Positions 1 through 11,664 of a DNA stretch of 64,000 bases are shown here, one piece after another. Under the pieces are notes generated by a model. It ran no database searches. It had not been told where the DNA came from and saw only the letters and a program-made list of their open reading frames with translations. The DNA is from Paramacrobiotus metropolitanus (lineage: Eukaryota > Tardigrada > Eutardigrada > Parachela > Macrobiotidae): contig NW_026570426.1 of NCBI RefSeq assembly GCF_019649055.1, positions 62,001 through 126,000 of the forward strand, written 5' to 3'. Position 1 is the first letter of the stretch, and each line of letters starts with the position of its first letter. Both the position numbers and the translations under genes were made by a program.

Positions 1-1
1 A

Positions 2-1794
2 CTGTACCCTTTGGCCATTTCTGTTTTTCTGAATATGCGCGGGCTGGCGCTTTTGGAGGACGCATGGCGCTCGGCAAAGGTAAAATCAACGCTCGAATTT
101 GGGAGCTGCGTCTTCAAAAGCCTGATCTCGATCCAGGCATGGTTTCTACACTTTCTGATTGTCAAGGAACTGCTTACGAAAAAGGATATTGTGGACCGAT
201 TTCACGCTGTTGTCTGCAGTCATAATCCCCGGCTGAGAAGCGTCTGGTTATATATCGGATCCGGTGTGAGTTTCCTAGCTGTTTTCGCCTTTTCCGTGAC
301 AGAGCTAAGCTTGATACTTACGGATCGTGAGCAGCCGTTCCAGCCGGAGCAGATAATCCCCTGCCTGCTTCTGCCAAACTCTACCATGAACTGCACAGAA
401 AAGGAAGAGCTGGCGATTCTGATGATTTTTAATACGTACCAATATTTCCTGACAAATACAATCCCTATCTCCTGTAGCGTGTTAGTGGTCCTCATGGGAA
501 TCGGCTTTCGTAAAATTACCACCGATTTGGAACGCATGTGCGAAGCCATCTTCGCAAACCAACCGCTGCCCAACAACCACCCAGGTCTGATAGATCGCTT
601 CCAATTCCGATGCCAAATGGAGTTTGCAAGAATCGCTACCAGAATATATAAGTGGTTTATGATCTTTACTGCAAGCTATTCCGCCACAGCAACACTCGGG
701 CTCCTGCTCCGATACTTTGAAGGACAGCATCTGGCAGCTTACGATTTCACTTTCCCGACGGCGCTAGTAACAACGCACGTCATTTTGCTTGGCGCAGTTA
801 CATTCTGCCACTGGCAGGTGACCTTTAACCATAATCATATTACTGGTTCTCCTGTAAAGCTGTATAGCTGTGTCTAAGTCTGTACAAACTGTTTGTTCTT
901 GCAGCTCATACAAATTAAGAATCGGCCCAGAGAACTGGCAACTGCACAACGCTTCGTATCTTGCGCGGAGGTCCGGCAGTTGTGCGACCAGTTCCTTGAT
1001 TACCTAACCAACGATGATGTGGTTGCGGACATCGCCGGGCAATTAGCGTTCATTAGTTGGGAATCCACCCTCACGGTACGCGGAGCGAAGCAGTGGCTTC
1101 GGCAACTCATTTATGTTGATTTATATTTCAAACACTATACCGCTGTGCAAGATGCGCAACCACCCACGGTCTGCTGTTCATTCATTTAACTTTAACTGAA
1201 CGTTGAAGACCCTTCAAGGGTGGCCGTTAAGACAAGCGTGCAAGGGACTGTTCCAATGGCTGAACCTGCATACGTGTGTTATCGAAGCGGCTAATTTGCT
1301 AGTCGTACGTAATACGAGTTCGCTACACATTCCCTTCCAGTGAATTCTAGCTGACACACAATTTTAAACAAGTGCAGCCAGTGTGCTTTCAAGCGGCTAT
1401 TTTGTGCTCTTGCGAACATCCACGCTCATAGGACCAGGGTAGTGGAAGTTGTACTGCATTGTACAGCAGCAGGACATAGTTTTATAACGGCGTGGCAGCG
1501 TACTTAAAACTGTACGTCTAGACCAACATCTATAAAATAATAGTTGTTAACAGCTTACGGCACCACGCTGCAAGTGAAACTCCTTTTGCCGTGACAAGTT
1601 GAAACAACTGCAATTTTGGTCTGCTTTCGTTCTTCTAGAGTCTGGCTTCTGGCGCGGCCTATCTTATTTTGATACTGCAGAGCAAGGATGATGATGTAAG
1701 CACTGCCGAAATCAAGATGATGCTGCTTAACATCTCGGTGAATGTGATGGAGCTGATGGGCAAAGTTTGCCTTCCAAATGCCAAACCGGTATGA
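2..1794 (+). CDS. Gustatory-receptor-like 7TM protein, copy 1 (5' partial)
   Basis: Multi-pass membrane protein resembling the insect gustatory-receptor-like (7tm_7) family, presumably a ligand-gated channel in the plasma membrane. Exons built here: 2-817 (open to the window edge, so the N-terminus is missing), 905-1075 and 1639-1794, all joined in phase 0 at GTGACC, GTACGC and matching AG acceptors. Several hydrophobic segments lie in exon 1, with N-glycosylation sequons in the 'LPNSTMNCT' loop. The last exon carries AYLILILQSK, which looks like the family's C-terminal TY-hydrophobic-QF signature in TM7. Exon boundaries and the 171-nt second exon are identical to the minus-strand paralogue at 7.3-9.1 kb. 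The 3' end is uncertain: TGA at 1792-1794 follows CCG|GTATGA, which could instead be a donor to a further exon, and the paralogue's tail is longer. Family call from motif and topology; ligand unknown. Confidence 0.72.
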
Positions 1795-2506
1795 TTTATG
1801 ATCTAGCACTAATTGTCTTCAATTTTCAAAAAATCAAGCTATGTATTGTACTTTTAATAGCATTTTCCTTTAACAAATAAGTTTTTTAATAATGGTACAG
1901 GCTGTACCGTTGTATACCGTACAGCAAAGGAAACTTGTTGCGGCCGTTAATCCTTCGCATTCTGCTACACAGTGCAACCCAAGGGTACACGAGCAGAATT
2001 GCCATTAAGGGTTCTTAATGAAACTGTTTGTACTCTGTACAGGGTTATGCGTTGTTGACTGCGTAGCGAGGATATCATCGTCATCACGAAGAACACTTCT
2101 GCTGCTGCGAACATGCTGTTCGTGCAAATACAATGTATGTACTGCTAACTTTTGCTGACGCATAGCTCTATGCTCGGGAATGTTGCGCTCGATGTAGGAA
2201 GTCCCTCAAGGACGGTTGAATCGGCATTTTTGCTCAGTACGGTACGAGCGCGCTTCGCCTCACACGCTTCCAGCGCAGATGCTTAAAATTTCTTTTTCCT
2301 CCGATGCTAATATTTGCTTGTTTGATCTGTGTTCCGGATATGCCTTACTTCATTCATGCTTGTTAGTCCCAGAATAAGCGATAAACGCCGGTTGGCAGAG
2401 ACCTGGATAATGTGATGGAACCGTATGGTACCGTGATCTCAAACTCAGTCTACAGCATTTCACATTGTGGTAGATCAGTGCTTATCATAATGGGCTTACT
2501 TAGTTA
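1795..2506. other. Intergenic, nothing recognised
   Basis: AT-rich spacer after the first receptor gene. No ORF with coding character, no RNA gene and no obvious repeat seen. Confidence 0.5.
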
Positions 2507-3154
2507 TTAAGGGAAGTGGCCCGGTACATGGTACCAAAATCGCGTACATGCCCGAAATCTTTCACTTTCGCGCACTCCCAAACCCTTTTTTCTATTGTTT
2601 TATGACCTTCTGTAGTCAGATGATTTGTTTACACAGGCGAGAAAACCGTTTGTGCGCGCAACATCCGGTTCGGGAGTTATGGCTCTTAGAAAATTCCAAA
2701 AAGTTTAAATGCATTCAGGTGTACCAAAAGTCTCATTATGGGCCGATCTCATTCTAATTTTGCACGTAAATGCACATGGCCATGAAGATCGTTTTTACAC
2801 CGATCCAGAGTTCCATGATTTTTTTCAAATTTTAAAACGAATTTAAAATTTTTGAAATTCATTTTAAAATGTGAAAAACATGCTAGAACAGTGGATCGGT
2901 GTAAAACGATCTTCATGGCTATGCATTTACGCAAAATTTGAAGGAGATTGGTTCGTAATGAGACTTTGGTACACCTGAATGCATTTAAACTTTGAACTGT
3001 TGCGCGTACAAACGGTTTTCACGCCTGTGTGTACAAATCATCTGGCTACAGAATGTCGTAAAACAAGAGAAAAAAGGGTTTGGGAGTGCGCGAAAGTCAA
3101 ATATTTCGTGCATGTACACGATTTTGGTACCATGTACCGGGCCACTTCCCTTAA
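2507..3154. mobile_element. Foldback/palindromic MITE, family 1
   Basis: Long imperfect palindrome. It begins TTAAGGGAAGTGGCCCGGTA at 2507 and ends with the reverse complement (TACCGGGCCACTTCCCTTAA) at 3154. The arms stay alignable through GTTTAAATGCATTCAGGTGT and a block ending near GATCGGTGT; the loop is AT-rich around 2815-2885. Short ORFs here are mirror images of each other and not genes. A 5'-truncated relative lies at 27207-27711 and a very degraded one near 57.0-57.3 kb. No transposase ORF, so presumably mobilised in trans. Confidence 0.85.
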
Positions 3155-3319
3155 ATGTTGCAATTGTATTAGACGTACAAACAATTCGTCAACAAGCGCA
3201 ACTTCGACGGTAACGAGGTCAAACGCGCGCAGTCGACCGAAAAGATGGCGTATGATAAAAACCATGACAAGAAACCAAACCTAAGAAAACCAAGGAAACT
3301 AGGAAACCTTAGAACTTTA

Positions 3320-5510
3320 ACTTAACTTTATTGGGTTCTAGGCGACAAATTAAGTCACACAGATTGGTTAGTACCATAAGCTCACAATTTAGGTTATAAT
3401 TTTGTAAATACGCAGCAGAAGACAAAGCAGTAGTTTGACAGAATTCTTCATCAGGCACTGAACTTTGAGAGAATACATAGCACGTCAGTTGTTGTCATTA
3501 AGGTCACGTAAAATTAAAGTAAAATACAGCAAGGTCGATAATAGCAGAAGCGATTCCCATGAAACATTTCACATAAAAGTCGACATGAAATTCCTCGGAG
3601 GCGGCGAATTGTTATGGTGTCCTGATACTGACAGCGTTTCCAAAGTATGCAACTCCGTAGTTGAGCATGCGTTCCCAAACAACTGGATAAGATGTGGACA
3701 ATTCGATAACATTTCGTGCAAGAATGTGCGAGGGGAAGTAAAGGCACAGATGATAATTAAGCATAGCGTATAAATTAATTTAGCAAGTCATTAAGTCAGC
3801 CATAAAAAGGGTAACTGTTAGAGTGTGAAATTAACATTAGATTTTGAATTGTTTTACTTAATTTTGTACTGTGAATTAAACAGATCGTGCAGTCCGTACG
3901 CAGGCGCCAAAAGCAGGAAAAGACAGTACGAAATTCAATTTATTAAGTTGTTAATTAGTTCATACCATGCGATTGGTTAAGTTGTTAATAAGTTTGTTGC
4001 TTCACGAAGATACGTCCGTACGTAATTTTCCTCAAATGGCGGCGAGGCGTCATTCCGTGGAAACCATGCTTCATCGATTTGAATTTGGTTCTTTTCCGCT
4101 TACCGATGGGGAAAAATTCCGTAGATTTCCATGTAGAGTGGTCCTGTTTATTGCTGATTTTGTTGGTACAGATAGCATGGAAAACAGAGGAGTATCCAGA
4201 TTTCATGGTGGTGTCGGCAGAGCCAATTGTGTTAATGTGGCTTTGGGTTCCGATAGATTTAACGTATTCAATGGCGGAATATTGGTTCAAACTGTCGGCA
4301 ATGTGGTCCGCAAAATGTAATGTTTCGTCCTCAGGGGTATTCGAGGAAGCTTCTTCGTACTGCAGAAGTTTCTCAAAAGACTGTTGAAGATATTCGCAGA
4401 TATTCGTTCCCCAGTTTTGTGAAGATGGCAGTGATGTTGTCTTTGATGGCAGCGATGGTGTCATTAACGTCCTTGAGATAATCGGGAAAATCCAGTCGTA
4501 ATTCGGAAGTAATGTCGTGATTATAGACAAACATGATTTAAGTAAAGCGTAAGGTCACGCGTGGTCACGTAAGGTCAGATTTAAGTAAAGCGTCCAGCAT
4601 TAGAAAAGTCACGGTAGCATTCGGCAATCGTGTAGCTGTGTAGTAAAGCAAACGCCTGGTCGGGTTCCAATGGTTTACCTACGTGAGTAAAAGTGCTAAA
4701 TTTATTGATCGATCTCGACGTGAGCAAAAGTGAAGTGAAAATCCGGTAGTCTAAATTCCTAAAAAATCTAAGGAACTTGAGTGATCCAGACAAACGGACA
4801 AATGACTTCGTGAAATAGCGATAGCGTCTGTCCGATATTTTGTTACGGTCGACGAAATGGCGAGCCTTGCATTACTCATAGTTGATTCAAGCGTTACCGA
4901 AAGGCCAAAGTAGAGTCGCTGACTCCGTAATCGACACTTTGTGATAAGATACAAGATTCTCTAGGGAAAGCTCCAAGGGCTCTCGCAATCTTTTTATACA
5001 AAGTACCACCAGCAGACGTTCATGGCCGGTAACTTGACGCACTCTAGCAACCAGGACATCTTTCTCTGTGTAATTTGACAGACTTGATAATCTTCGCTTT
5101 GTAAGCAGCGCCAAATAATCCTTTCCGATGAAGTCTGCGCGTGAATACCGGTAGTACATTCCACTCCATTAGGACAACAAACACTCGATCACTTTTGGCT
5201 TTTCTCGGTTTATCTTTGTGCGCTTCCATTAATATTGTAACAGCAGCCGGTTTGACTGCCATTTTAGTGGGTAAGTTAACGAACCTAAGCACGATCTGTC
5301 GGCTGTTACGATGGGGAAGGCTGGCATGGTCGGAAGCGGTGCTGACCGGAAGCTGACGTACCACCTTTTATTGCTATTACGCTCAAATCCAATCTATTTA
5401 TTTGTGTTATTTTTATTCCCACGTTATCATTCCTGTGAGCAAACGTATTAATTATCTGTGTGACTACATTGTAGTTTGTCGCCTAGAACAACATTAAAGT
5501 AAAGCAAAGT
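3320..5510. mobile_element. Candidate inverted-repeat-flanked element with decayed ORF
   Basis: The block is bounded by inverted copies of a short sequence. TTCTAGGCGACAAATTAAGTC at about 3336 (first 20 bases GTTCTAGGCGACAAATTAAG) is mirrored by TTTGTCGCCTAGAAC near 5477, and CACACAGAT flanks CTGTGTG in the other arm. Roughly 60 bp of each end is alignable, with an AATAAA-like site just outside the left motif. Inside lies a minus-strand ORF pair (see 3985-4534). It could be a DNA transposon remnant or two inverted ends of an unrecognised retroelement; no diagnostic domain is visible. Confidence 0.4.
3985..4534 (-). pseudogene. Unrecognised ORF pair separated by a frameshift
   Basis: An ATG at 4534 opens a 53-codon frame (4534-4373) whose sequence looks helical and coiled-coil-like. 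It continues only if the frame shifts around 4380-4420 into a second open frame running to 3985, which is rich in charged and polar residues (FEKLLQYEEASSNTPEDE... at its start, then a basic GKRKRTKFK patch). Neither part is recognised. The position between the inverted repeats at 3320 and 5510 suggests a decayed element-encoded protein, but a broken host gene cannot be excluded. Confidence 0.3.
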
Positions 5511-5930
5511 AATATCAACTATCCACGAAAACAAACATGTGCAGTACTCGTTCACATTCCCCGAGCACTTCTTCCGGATGGTGTCGCGTCATCGGTCTTG
5601 CAGTAATTACAAAATAAATTGCCGTTTCTTTGGAAAATTTTCATAATTCCATCTAGTGAAAAACTGGGAATTCTAACGAGCAGGTGATACAGCGATACTA
5701 CGGCACCCCGCTGTGCTAGCGATGAAAAGACAATTAGCGGTGTCGGATAAACACAGCGGCCCAGTTATAAATTATAACTGATTTTCGAAGTATAGAATTA
5801 CGGATAATTCAACAAACAGCATTTTCATTCATGCAGAGGAAACGGTTCAGTCCAATTTGCCGCTCGTATCGTCTTTCGGATAACCAGCTGCAACACCGCT
5901 TCAAACATCAGAGAAACGATTTTTCCGCAG

Positions 5931-6173
5931 CCAATAGCATTTTTATTTCGGACCGATCTGCTAACACGAGGAGAATGCCTGATGTATGTAAATCTGCGCC
6001 AGAATGGCGCTGTATGTGGCCCAGTTGCCAAAGACGAAGATTGTGGGTCCCAATCAGGCGACAAATGCCTGAGTTATCCTACCCGCTTGGAGATCCAGAA
6101 GCAGCGCTTCTCATTTACGCCAGCGACCCAGTCATGCCACAAATGCGCGGCATTACGTAACCACCTATGTTAA
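5931..6173 (+). CDS. Cysteine-rich terminal exon, uncharacterised
   Basis: A good acceptor (GATTTTTCCGCAG at 5930) opens an 80-codon frame ending TGT TAA at 6173. It holds seven cysteines in a compact spacing (GEC, AVC, EDC, DKC, QSC, HKC, HLC), as in small secreted disulfide-rich domains. No upstream partner exon is certain. A hydrophobic stretch SLLAFLGLSLCASINIVTAAG before GTAAG near 5270 (20-residue core LLAFLGLSLCASINIVTAAG) could be a signal-peptide exon but has no ATG. The last codons lie inside the left edge of the foldback element that starts at 6161, so the native C-terminus may have been replaced. Confidence 0.3.
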   Translation, partial: PIAFLFRTDLLTRGECLMYVNLRQNGAVCGPVAKDEDCGSQSGDKCLSYPTRLEIQKQRFSFTPATQSCHKCAALRNHLC

Positions 6174-6817
6174 GTCTAAGGGCGATTTACCTTCAAGTGG
6201 CCAGGCTTCAGTTATTTCGCTCTAGTACCGATTTTCTTTCAGTTTTTTGTTTTAACATGCACAACTTCCTCTTTCCAAAGGACTTGAAAATTTTTTAAAA
6301 TCGACTGAACCGTTTTTAAGTAATTAGTGTTGTAAAAAACCAGTGGCGAAACGCTTAAGCCACGCCACGCGAGCCACTACACTAGGCTAAACTTACGTCA
6401 GTAACAACCGCGCATGTGCGGTGGCAATGAATTCGCAAATTTACTCTGTACTTTTTGTCGCAGCCTAGATTCGCGCAAAATTTGAGTATTTTAATTGCAC
6501 TTGAAGCTGCACGAGGAACAAGAAAAAGCATATTGATGAAGTCTTCGTTGCAACCGCACATGCGCGGTTGTTACTGCCATAAGTTTAGCCTAGTGTAGTG
6601 GCTCGCGTGGCGTTTCTTAAGCGTTTCGCCACTGGTTTTCTACAACGTAAATAACTGGAAAACAGTTCAACCGATTTAAAAATTTTCAGGTACTCTGTAA
6701 AGAGTAAGTTATCCTAAATATTCTATACCAAAAAACCGAAAGATAATCGGTACTGGAGCGAAATAACTGAAGCCTGGCCACTTGAAGGTATGCCGCCCAT
6801 TGACTTAACATAAGTGG
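6161..6817. mobile_element. Foldback/palindromic MITE, family 2
   Basis: 657-bp palindrome, unrelated in sequence to family 1. The left arm starts CCACCTATGTTAAGTCTAAG at 6161. The right arm ends with the reverse complement CTTAACATAAGTGG at 6817. Internal arm segments such as CGAGCCACTACACTAGGCTA (near 6370) reappear inverted near 6590-6610, and CCGCGCATGTGCGG pairs with a mirrored copy around 6550. The loop is about 6430-6540. No coding capacity. Confidence 0.87.
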
Positions 6818-7084
6818 CCACATGAATGTCTCTACGGTTAGCTTAGAATGCGGTGGTCGTGACCTTTTTTGTCATATGGATGGTTTAGCGGATAGCAAGA
6901 TGTCGGAACCAGGTCAAAATTATGATCTTTTTGCACCTTTTACGCAGAAGCATCTATGATAAACGCAACGGCATGCTGGTTACAAAAATAACAGAAAAAC
7001 AGGTTAACCGTACATTACCCTTAGTACATTACCCTTTAACCCTAGAGAGGACAGAGACTTTGGTTGTTTTTTAATGTTTAAATT

Positions 7085-7165
7085 TTTACCATGATGTAGT
7101 GTGCCAGCGCTTGCGACTACTGTTAATCGGATGGCTATTGCTAAATAAAAATTTCGGTTTACGGT
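7085..7165 (+). mobile_element. Possible 3'-end relic of the non-LTR retroelement seen at 47.9-49.7 kb
   Basis: GTAGTGTGCCAGCGCTTGCG followed by CGGATGGCTATTGC resembles GTAGTGTGCCTGCGCTTGCA and GACGGCTATTGCC in the 3' untranslated end of the 47.9-kb element. The match is short and interrupted, so this is tentative. Confidence 0.35.
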
Positions 7166-7296
7166 TTAAATAAAGTTTTCGCTAGCCCAGACACAATATA
7201 GAAAGTTACACAGAATATCAGAAACGCCACCAAAAAGCGGGATACTCAGAAGCAACACAACACTAATTTCGTTCAATCAACACACACCAATCTCGT

Positions 7297-9088
7297 TCAA
7301 TTCTTGAAAAAATCTTTTGCCTGACGCTGTAACCACCCAACAAACCGAACAGCCACTTCACTGTCTGCTTTGCTGAAATTATACCAGTTTCCCGTTTGGA
7401 TGACAAAGTTGACCAATTCCTGTGCGTTCGTCGAGATGTTCAGGAGCAAGGCTTTCGTTTCGGCAGCACTAACATCCCCATCCTTGCTCTGGAGGATTAG
7501 GATGAGATAGGCCAGGGAAGATGCCACACTCTAAAGAAACCAGCGAAAGTTATCAATGCAGTATTGGCTTTCCCATCGAAGCAGCTGTATGACATTCTCA
7601 CTGCCGCCAACTGTCCCCAGCTTTCCATAAACTATCTTATTCGCTATATGTAGGATTTCTCCACTTATTACTTTTATTCAGCCACTGCTTTTCGTTCAGC
7701 TAACTTTATTTCCAGTTCATCACAAATGTGAATGTTCTGCTGCTAAGAGCTTTGCGATTGTATTTCGCAGTTGTGCATTTACGCCAGGCTAATGGGCAAT
7801 TGTCGGTACGGTGTTGCCAGTTATTAAAGTTGTGTACACATTCAAAGGTTTTGCGCAAAGGATCGCTTAATTATTCTCAGGGAGCGTATTTTACATACCG
7901 CAACGACGGACTCAGTACTGATGACAGCCAACTGTCCGGAGATTTCCTGGATCACATTATCGCAGCTCATGTCCTCAAGGAACTGCTTACAAAATTTACT
8001 GATCTCCACACAGTCTTTAAAGCGTGGAGCCGTTGCCAGTTCCATCGGGCGGTCCTTTATTCTGTGGAGCTGTTAACGCAAATTGTTATCCCGCATCATA
8101 TCTGCCAAGGTAAAAGTGCAGTTACTATAAAATTTACCTTAGCGTTGCAGAAACTAACTGCAAGCAGGAGCACCATGTGAGATATAATATGCGCCATTGG
8201 GAGAACGAAATCATAGGGCTCGAGCCGCTGTCCGTCAAACACCCGAAGTAGAAGCCCCAGAGTGGCTATGATGGAACAGGAAGCGGTCAAGAACATGAGC
8301 CATTTGTAAATATCGATGATCATTCTGGCCAACTGCATCAGGCACTGAAACCGCATTCTACTTATTAAACGCGGATAGCTGCCAGTGACCTTTCGGTGGT
8401 GCTGCGTAGAAGCGGCATCCGTAGACCCGTTTTGTAGAATTTCAGTGATGTCATCATTGGTTGGAGATGCTGGGGCGCATGGACGTTTGGTGGCGAAGAT
8501 CTCTTCGCATGTTAGTTCCAGATCAGTGGTGATTTTGCGAAATGAGATTCCCAGCAAAAACATCAGGACACTGCAACTGACGGCGACTGTACATGTGCAG
8601 TTATATTGGTACGAGTTGGAAAAGACCAGAATGACCAGGGCTTTCGCTTGAGTGCATGGTATAGTCAGATTTGGCAGCAGTCGGCAGGGAAGTGCTCTTG
8701 CCGCTTCGAACGGTCTTACGGGATCGAAAATAATTAAAAATAGCTCTGTAAAAAAGAAACCGGCAGCTGCTAGCAAAGATATCGCAGCGCCGGTAATCAA
8801 GCAGGCGGTCTTTAGCGTGCCGTTATGCGTGCAGACAACCTGGCGAAAGCGTTCGGCTATGTCTTCTTGCGAGTACAATTTTATAACAATCACAGCGTGG
8901 ACAAACCAGGCCTGCATGCACGTGACGCATTTGAAGGAAAAGCTCCCAAACTGCAGCGTTGACTTTTCCGTCACGGAGAACCACGTGAAAACGGCAACCG
9001 TAAGCCCGTGCACTAGCAAGAAAAATGAAACACACGTGGGATACCAGATCCACAGAAAAACGCTTCGATGCCAACGGGGGCAGACCAC
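7297..9088 (-). CDS. Gustatory-receptor-like 7TM protein, copy 2
   Basis: Paralogue of the gene at the left edge, on the opposite strand. Exons: first coding block 9088-8138 (donor AAG|GTAAAT), 8069-7899 (donor GCG|GTATGT) and 7530-7297 (stop), all phase 0 and matching copy 1. Hydrophobic segments and the glycosylation loop LPNLTIPCT are conserved, and the third exon carries AYLILILQSK with a longer amphipathic tail ending KDFFKN. A loop insertion of about 35 residues (from about 8480 to 8370) is not in copy 1. The true start is unresolved: the frame opens after a TAA just upstream of 9088 with no in-frame ATG there, so a short 5' exon is missing. An out-of-frame ATG at about 9140 could belong to it. 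The two genes converge, suggesting an inverted duplication. Confidence 0.72.
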
Positions 9089-9164
9089 AACAAAGCGTTA
9101 CAAAACAGATTAGGGTTTTGGTAACTAAACCGAAATTCATGATGGCTTTTCGAGACGCTACCAA

Positions 9165-10372
9165 AGTTTATCAATATTCGTCGATTCAAGCGAATGCCAC
9201 TCTGTGCTGTTGAATTGTATGAAAGTATAAACCGAAGGTCCGACAAATCGAGCTGGAAAGCTGATTAGTTGACGAAGTCTACTAAAGTCAAAATGTATCC
9301 ATATGTAAACGAATTAATGCAATTTGCTCAGTAGTGCAATAATCTCAAATTCAATGATGACGCTGGATCGCCGACAACAACAGCAAATTCTGGTAAAAGA
9401 AAAACAAAAATTTGGGAACAGCCAAGAGTTTGGCGTTTGTAACATGCGTGTTTGTGCATTGCAATTTTAGTTTGTTTGCGCAACGCGTGGATGAGCGTCT
9501 GTGATGCTTGCTCAGATGTTGTCGTGCAATTGAACCAGCAAAGAATTGTGAGCGATTCCGATGTTGAACGTCCCTGTTAACGTCTTGTCTCTCGACCGTT
9601 TGCACAGGTGGCAGGTGCTCGTATTGATCATCGCTAATCAGGAAAGGTCAAACCAAGAAAGAAAATTAGTGGATTTACTGCACAATGGGTTAACCATCTG
9701 CTGCATCCATCTGTGGACTTGTAAGTAGTTGGCACACACAGGCCCGTCTCCGGAACGGGTAAACACCGTAGCCGCGAAGTTTGAGAAGTAGGGTCTTGAG
9801 GCAGTATGCTACCACGCGACGCTACGTCCCTGAGATAGGGTAACCGTTGTGCGCGCGAGGGAATCTAGGCAGTTTATATGGCAAAGTGTGTTCCCCACGT
9901 CAAAAAGTGGTACTAATTTTGAATGTTTTTTGGTGACCTTTATAGTACTTGGAACTTCCAGTTGGCACCTCGTGTAGTTATTAAATTGGGAGTGTTTTTC
10001 GTACCACTTTGCGTACATTTTGAGGTGTTAGGAGAAACCAACTGAGGAACAATATTGGATGGTATTAGTAACTTATTGCAACAAATTCCGGCAATGCTCA
10101 GACTGCTAACTGCTAATACAGCAGCAAACAAAACAACCAAGAGAAGAAAACATAAGTGCAACTACAAGTCAAGCAGCATATCCGCTTCCACATAAAAACG
10201 AAACATCGATAAAATCGATCCGCATCATACACCAATGAAGGTTAAATGCGACCAAAAAAGAGACAAACGCAAAAGATTAATGGACACTGAAAATAATTAC
10301 TCGCACTTAATGGAGTGGTACTCAACTTCCGTATAGTCCAAATAACAACGGAGTCATGATAGTTACTAAGCT
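9165..10372. other. Intergenic, nothing recognised
   Basis: No coding-like ORF, RNA gene or repeat found beyond short low-quality frames. Presumably holds the promoter of the minus-strand receptor gene. Confidence 0.45.
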
Positions 10373-10938
10373 TTAAACAGGAGAGGATTCCTTTGGGGCG
10401 CCTTTATGTCCTGAACGGAGGTACCACACTCTGCGACTGAAAGCTTTATACAGCAATTCTTCCTTGACAGGTTCCTGTCTTCCGGCGGCGATACCCGGAT
10501 GCTCGCTGTTGATGAATGCTGCAGCATGTAAAACGCTTACGCCTTCTATCAACTTCACCTATTACTTTATAGTTGTACAAGATAAATTGTTTGTTAAGAG
10601 GCTGTCGCATTAAACTCACCTAACAAATCGCGCACCACATCAGCCCCAAGAGCAGCTTTCAGTCCGAAATGCCCTCCCTCGAACAAGTGCAGAATATTTT
10701 CGGTCGTTCCGAAAATCATGCACGCGAGATTCACGGCGTCGGTCATCGGACGGCTAACGTGCCACTGAGCCTTAAAATTCAACAAACGCCCCCGTGGGAG
10801 ATAACGAGAGGCTCCAGGAAAGAGCTCTAATTTGTCCGTTCCCTTGGTGCTCAAAGAAATCTTGATCCCGTGCAATAGTTCTTTTTTATCTGTGTAAACA
10901 ATAGTAACTGAGCCAGCGAGAATTCTCGCTGGCCGCAT
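10373..10938 (-). CDS. Uncharacterised protein, at least two exons
   Basis: Two minus-strand blocks look coding: one from about 10938/10915 down to about 10612, and one from about 10557 to the stop at 10373 (61 codons). A good donor TTAG|GTGAGT ends the first block and ATAG|GTGAAG precedes the second, but this pair gives phase 1, whereas the better reading of exon 2 (KLIEGVSVLHAAAFINSEHP) needs phase 0. A donor at GATGTG|GTGCGC would keep frame. The product is soluble with no motif I recognise. The 5' end is unresolved; TTTACACAG at about 10895 is a possible acceptor, so upstream exons may exist. Confidence 0.4.
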
Positions 10939-11039
10939 CCACTGTTACTCAGTACTGTAGCCAGTGCAGTAGAGTCCAGTGATAAATATAGATTCGCCCC
11001 TTTCCTATGTTCAGTATATGGCCCCCTGGGAGGAAAGTC

Positions 11040-11660
11040 GGCATATTATGTTCAATGACTTCAATCCACTACATGCGTTATTATGCACAGCCTATGTATT
11101 GCTTGTTTACAGTGTTCACCCGTTCCTGGAACGGGCTTAACCTGTATGGGCTTCTATCAGGGGAGATTGGATGATTTATTTCTTTCGTGTCGACCTCTTG
11201 CTCCATATCTGTACACCGCCTTTTGAAGCTTCCTTTCACCCTGTGCACTATCTTTTCCGGCATTGCCTTTAATTCCATTAATACTTTATACCGGAAACGC
11301 GAAGCGGATTTGTTTTAACTCATTACTTACCGTAATTGCCGTCACAGCTTATTGTTTTCAAATTATTTCGATCCAAGTTCTGCAGATGTTTCTGATATTT
11401 GCAGTATCTAGCGCCAGAATGCCGTCGATGTTGTCTCTGCAGTCGATTCATTGAGACAGAAACCAGGAATTTATTAATTCTAGTAGCGCATAAGATAGTG
11501 CACAGAGTAAGAAATGGTGCAGAAGGGCTTCAAGGTTTTCAGCTGAGTGAAAGGGATGTGAACGAGTGGCAACAAATAGTTCGTTTTTATTTAAAACGGG
11601 TTTTGTTCGGCAACTTTATGTAAGACATAAGGGAGGTGACCCAGTACATGGGGAGTCGCA
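11040..11660. other. Intergenic, nothing recognised
   Basis: Only short frames. ATAAGGGAGGTGACCCAGTACATGG at 11628 (core GGAGGTGACCCAGTACATGG) weakly resembles the terminus of foldback family 1 and may be a remnant. Confidence 0.35.
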
Positions 11661-11664
11661 GATC

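Noticed and set aside
220-949. Minus-strand ORFs opposite the first receptor gene
   Set aside because: They mirror an exon with clear membrane-protein coding and matching paralogue; no domain of their own.
2979-3284. Overlapping ORFs of 70-100 codons
   Set aside because: They lie in the right arm of the foldback element and are mirrored by frames in the left arm.
10911-10935. 22-bp perfect palindrome GCCAGCGAGAATTCTCGCTG...
   Set aside because: Short, isolated and with no related copy noticed; not enough to call a site.
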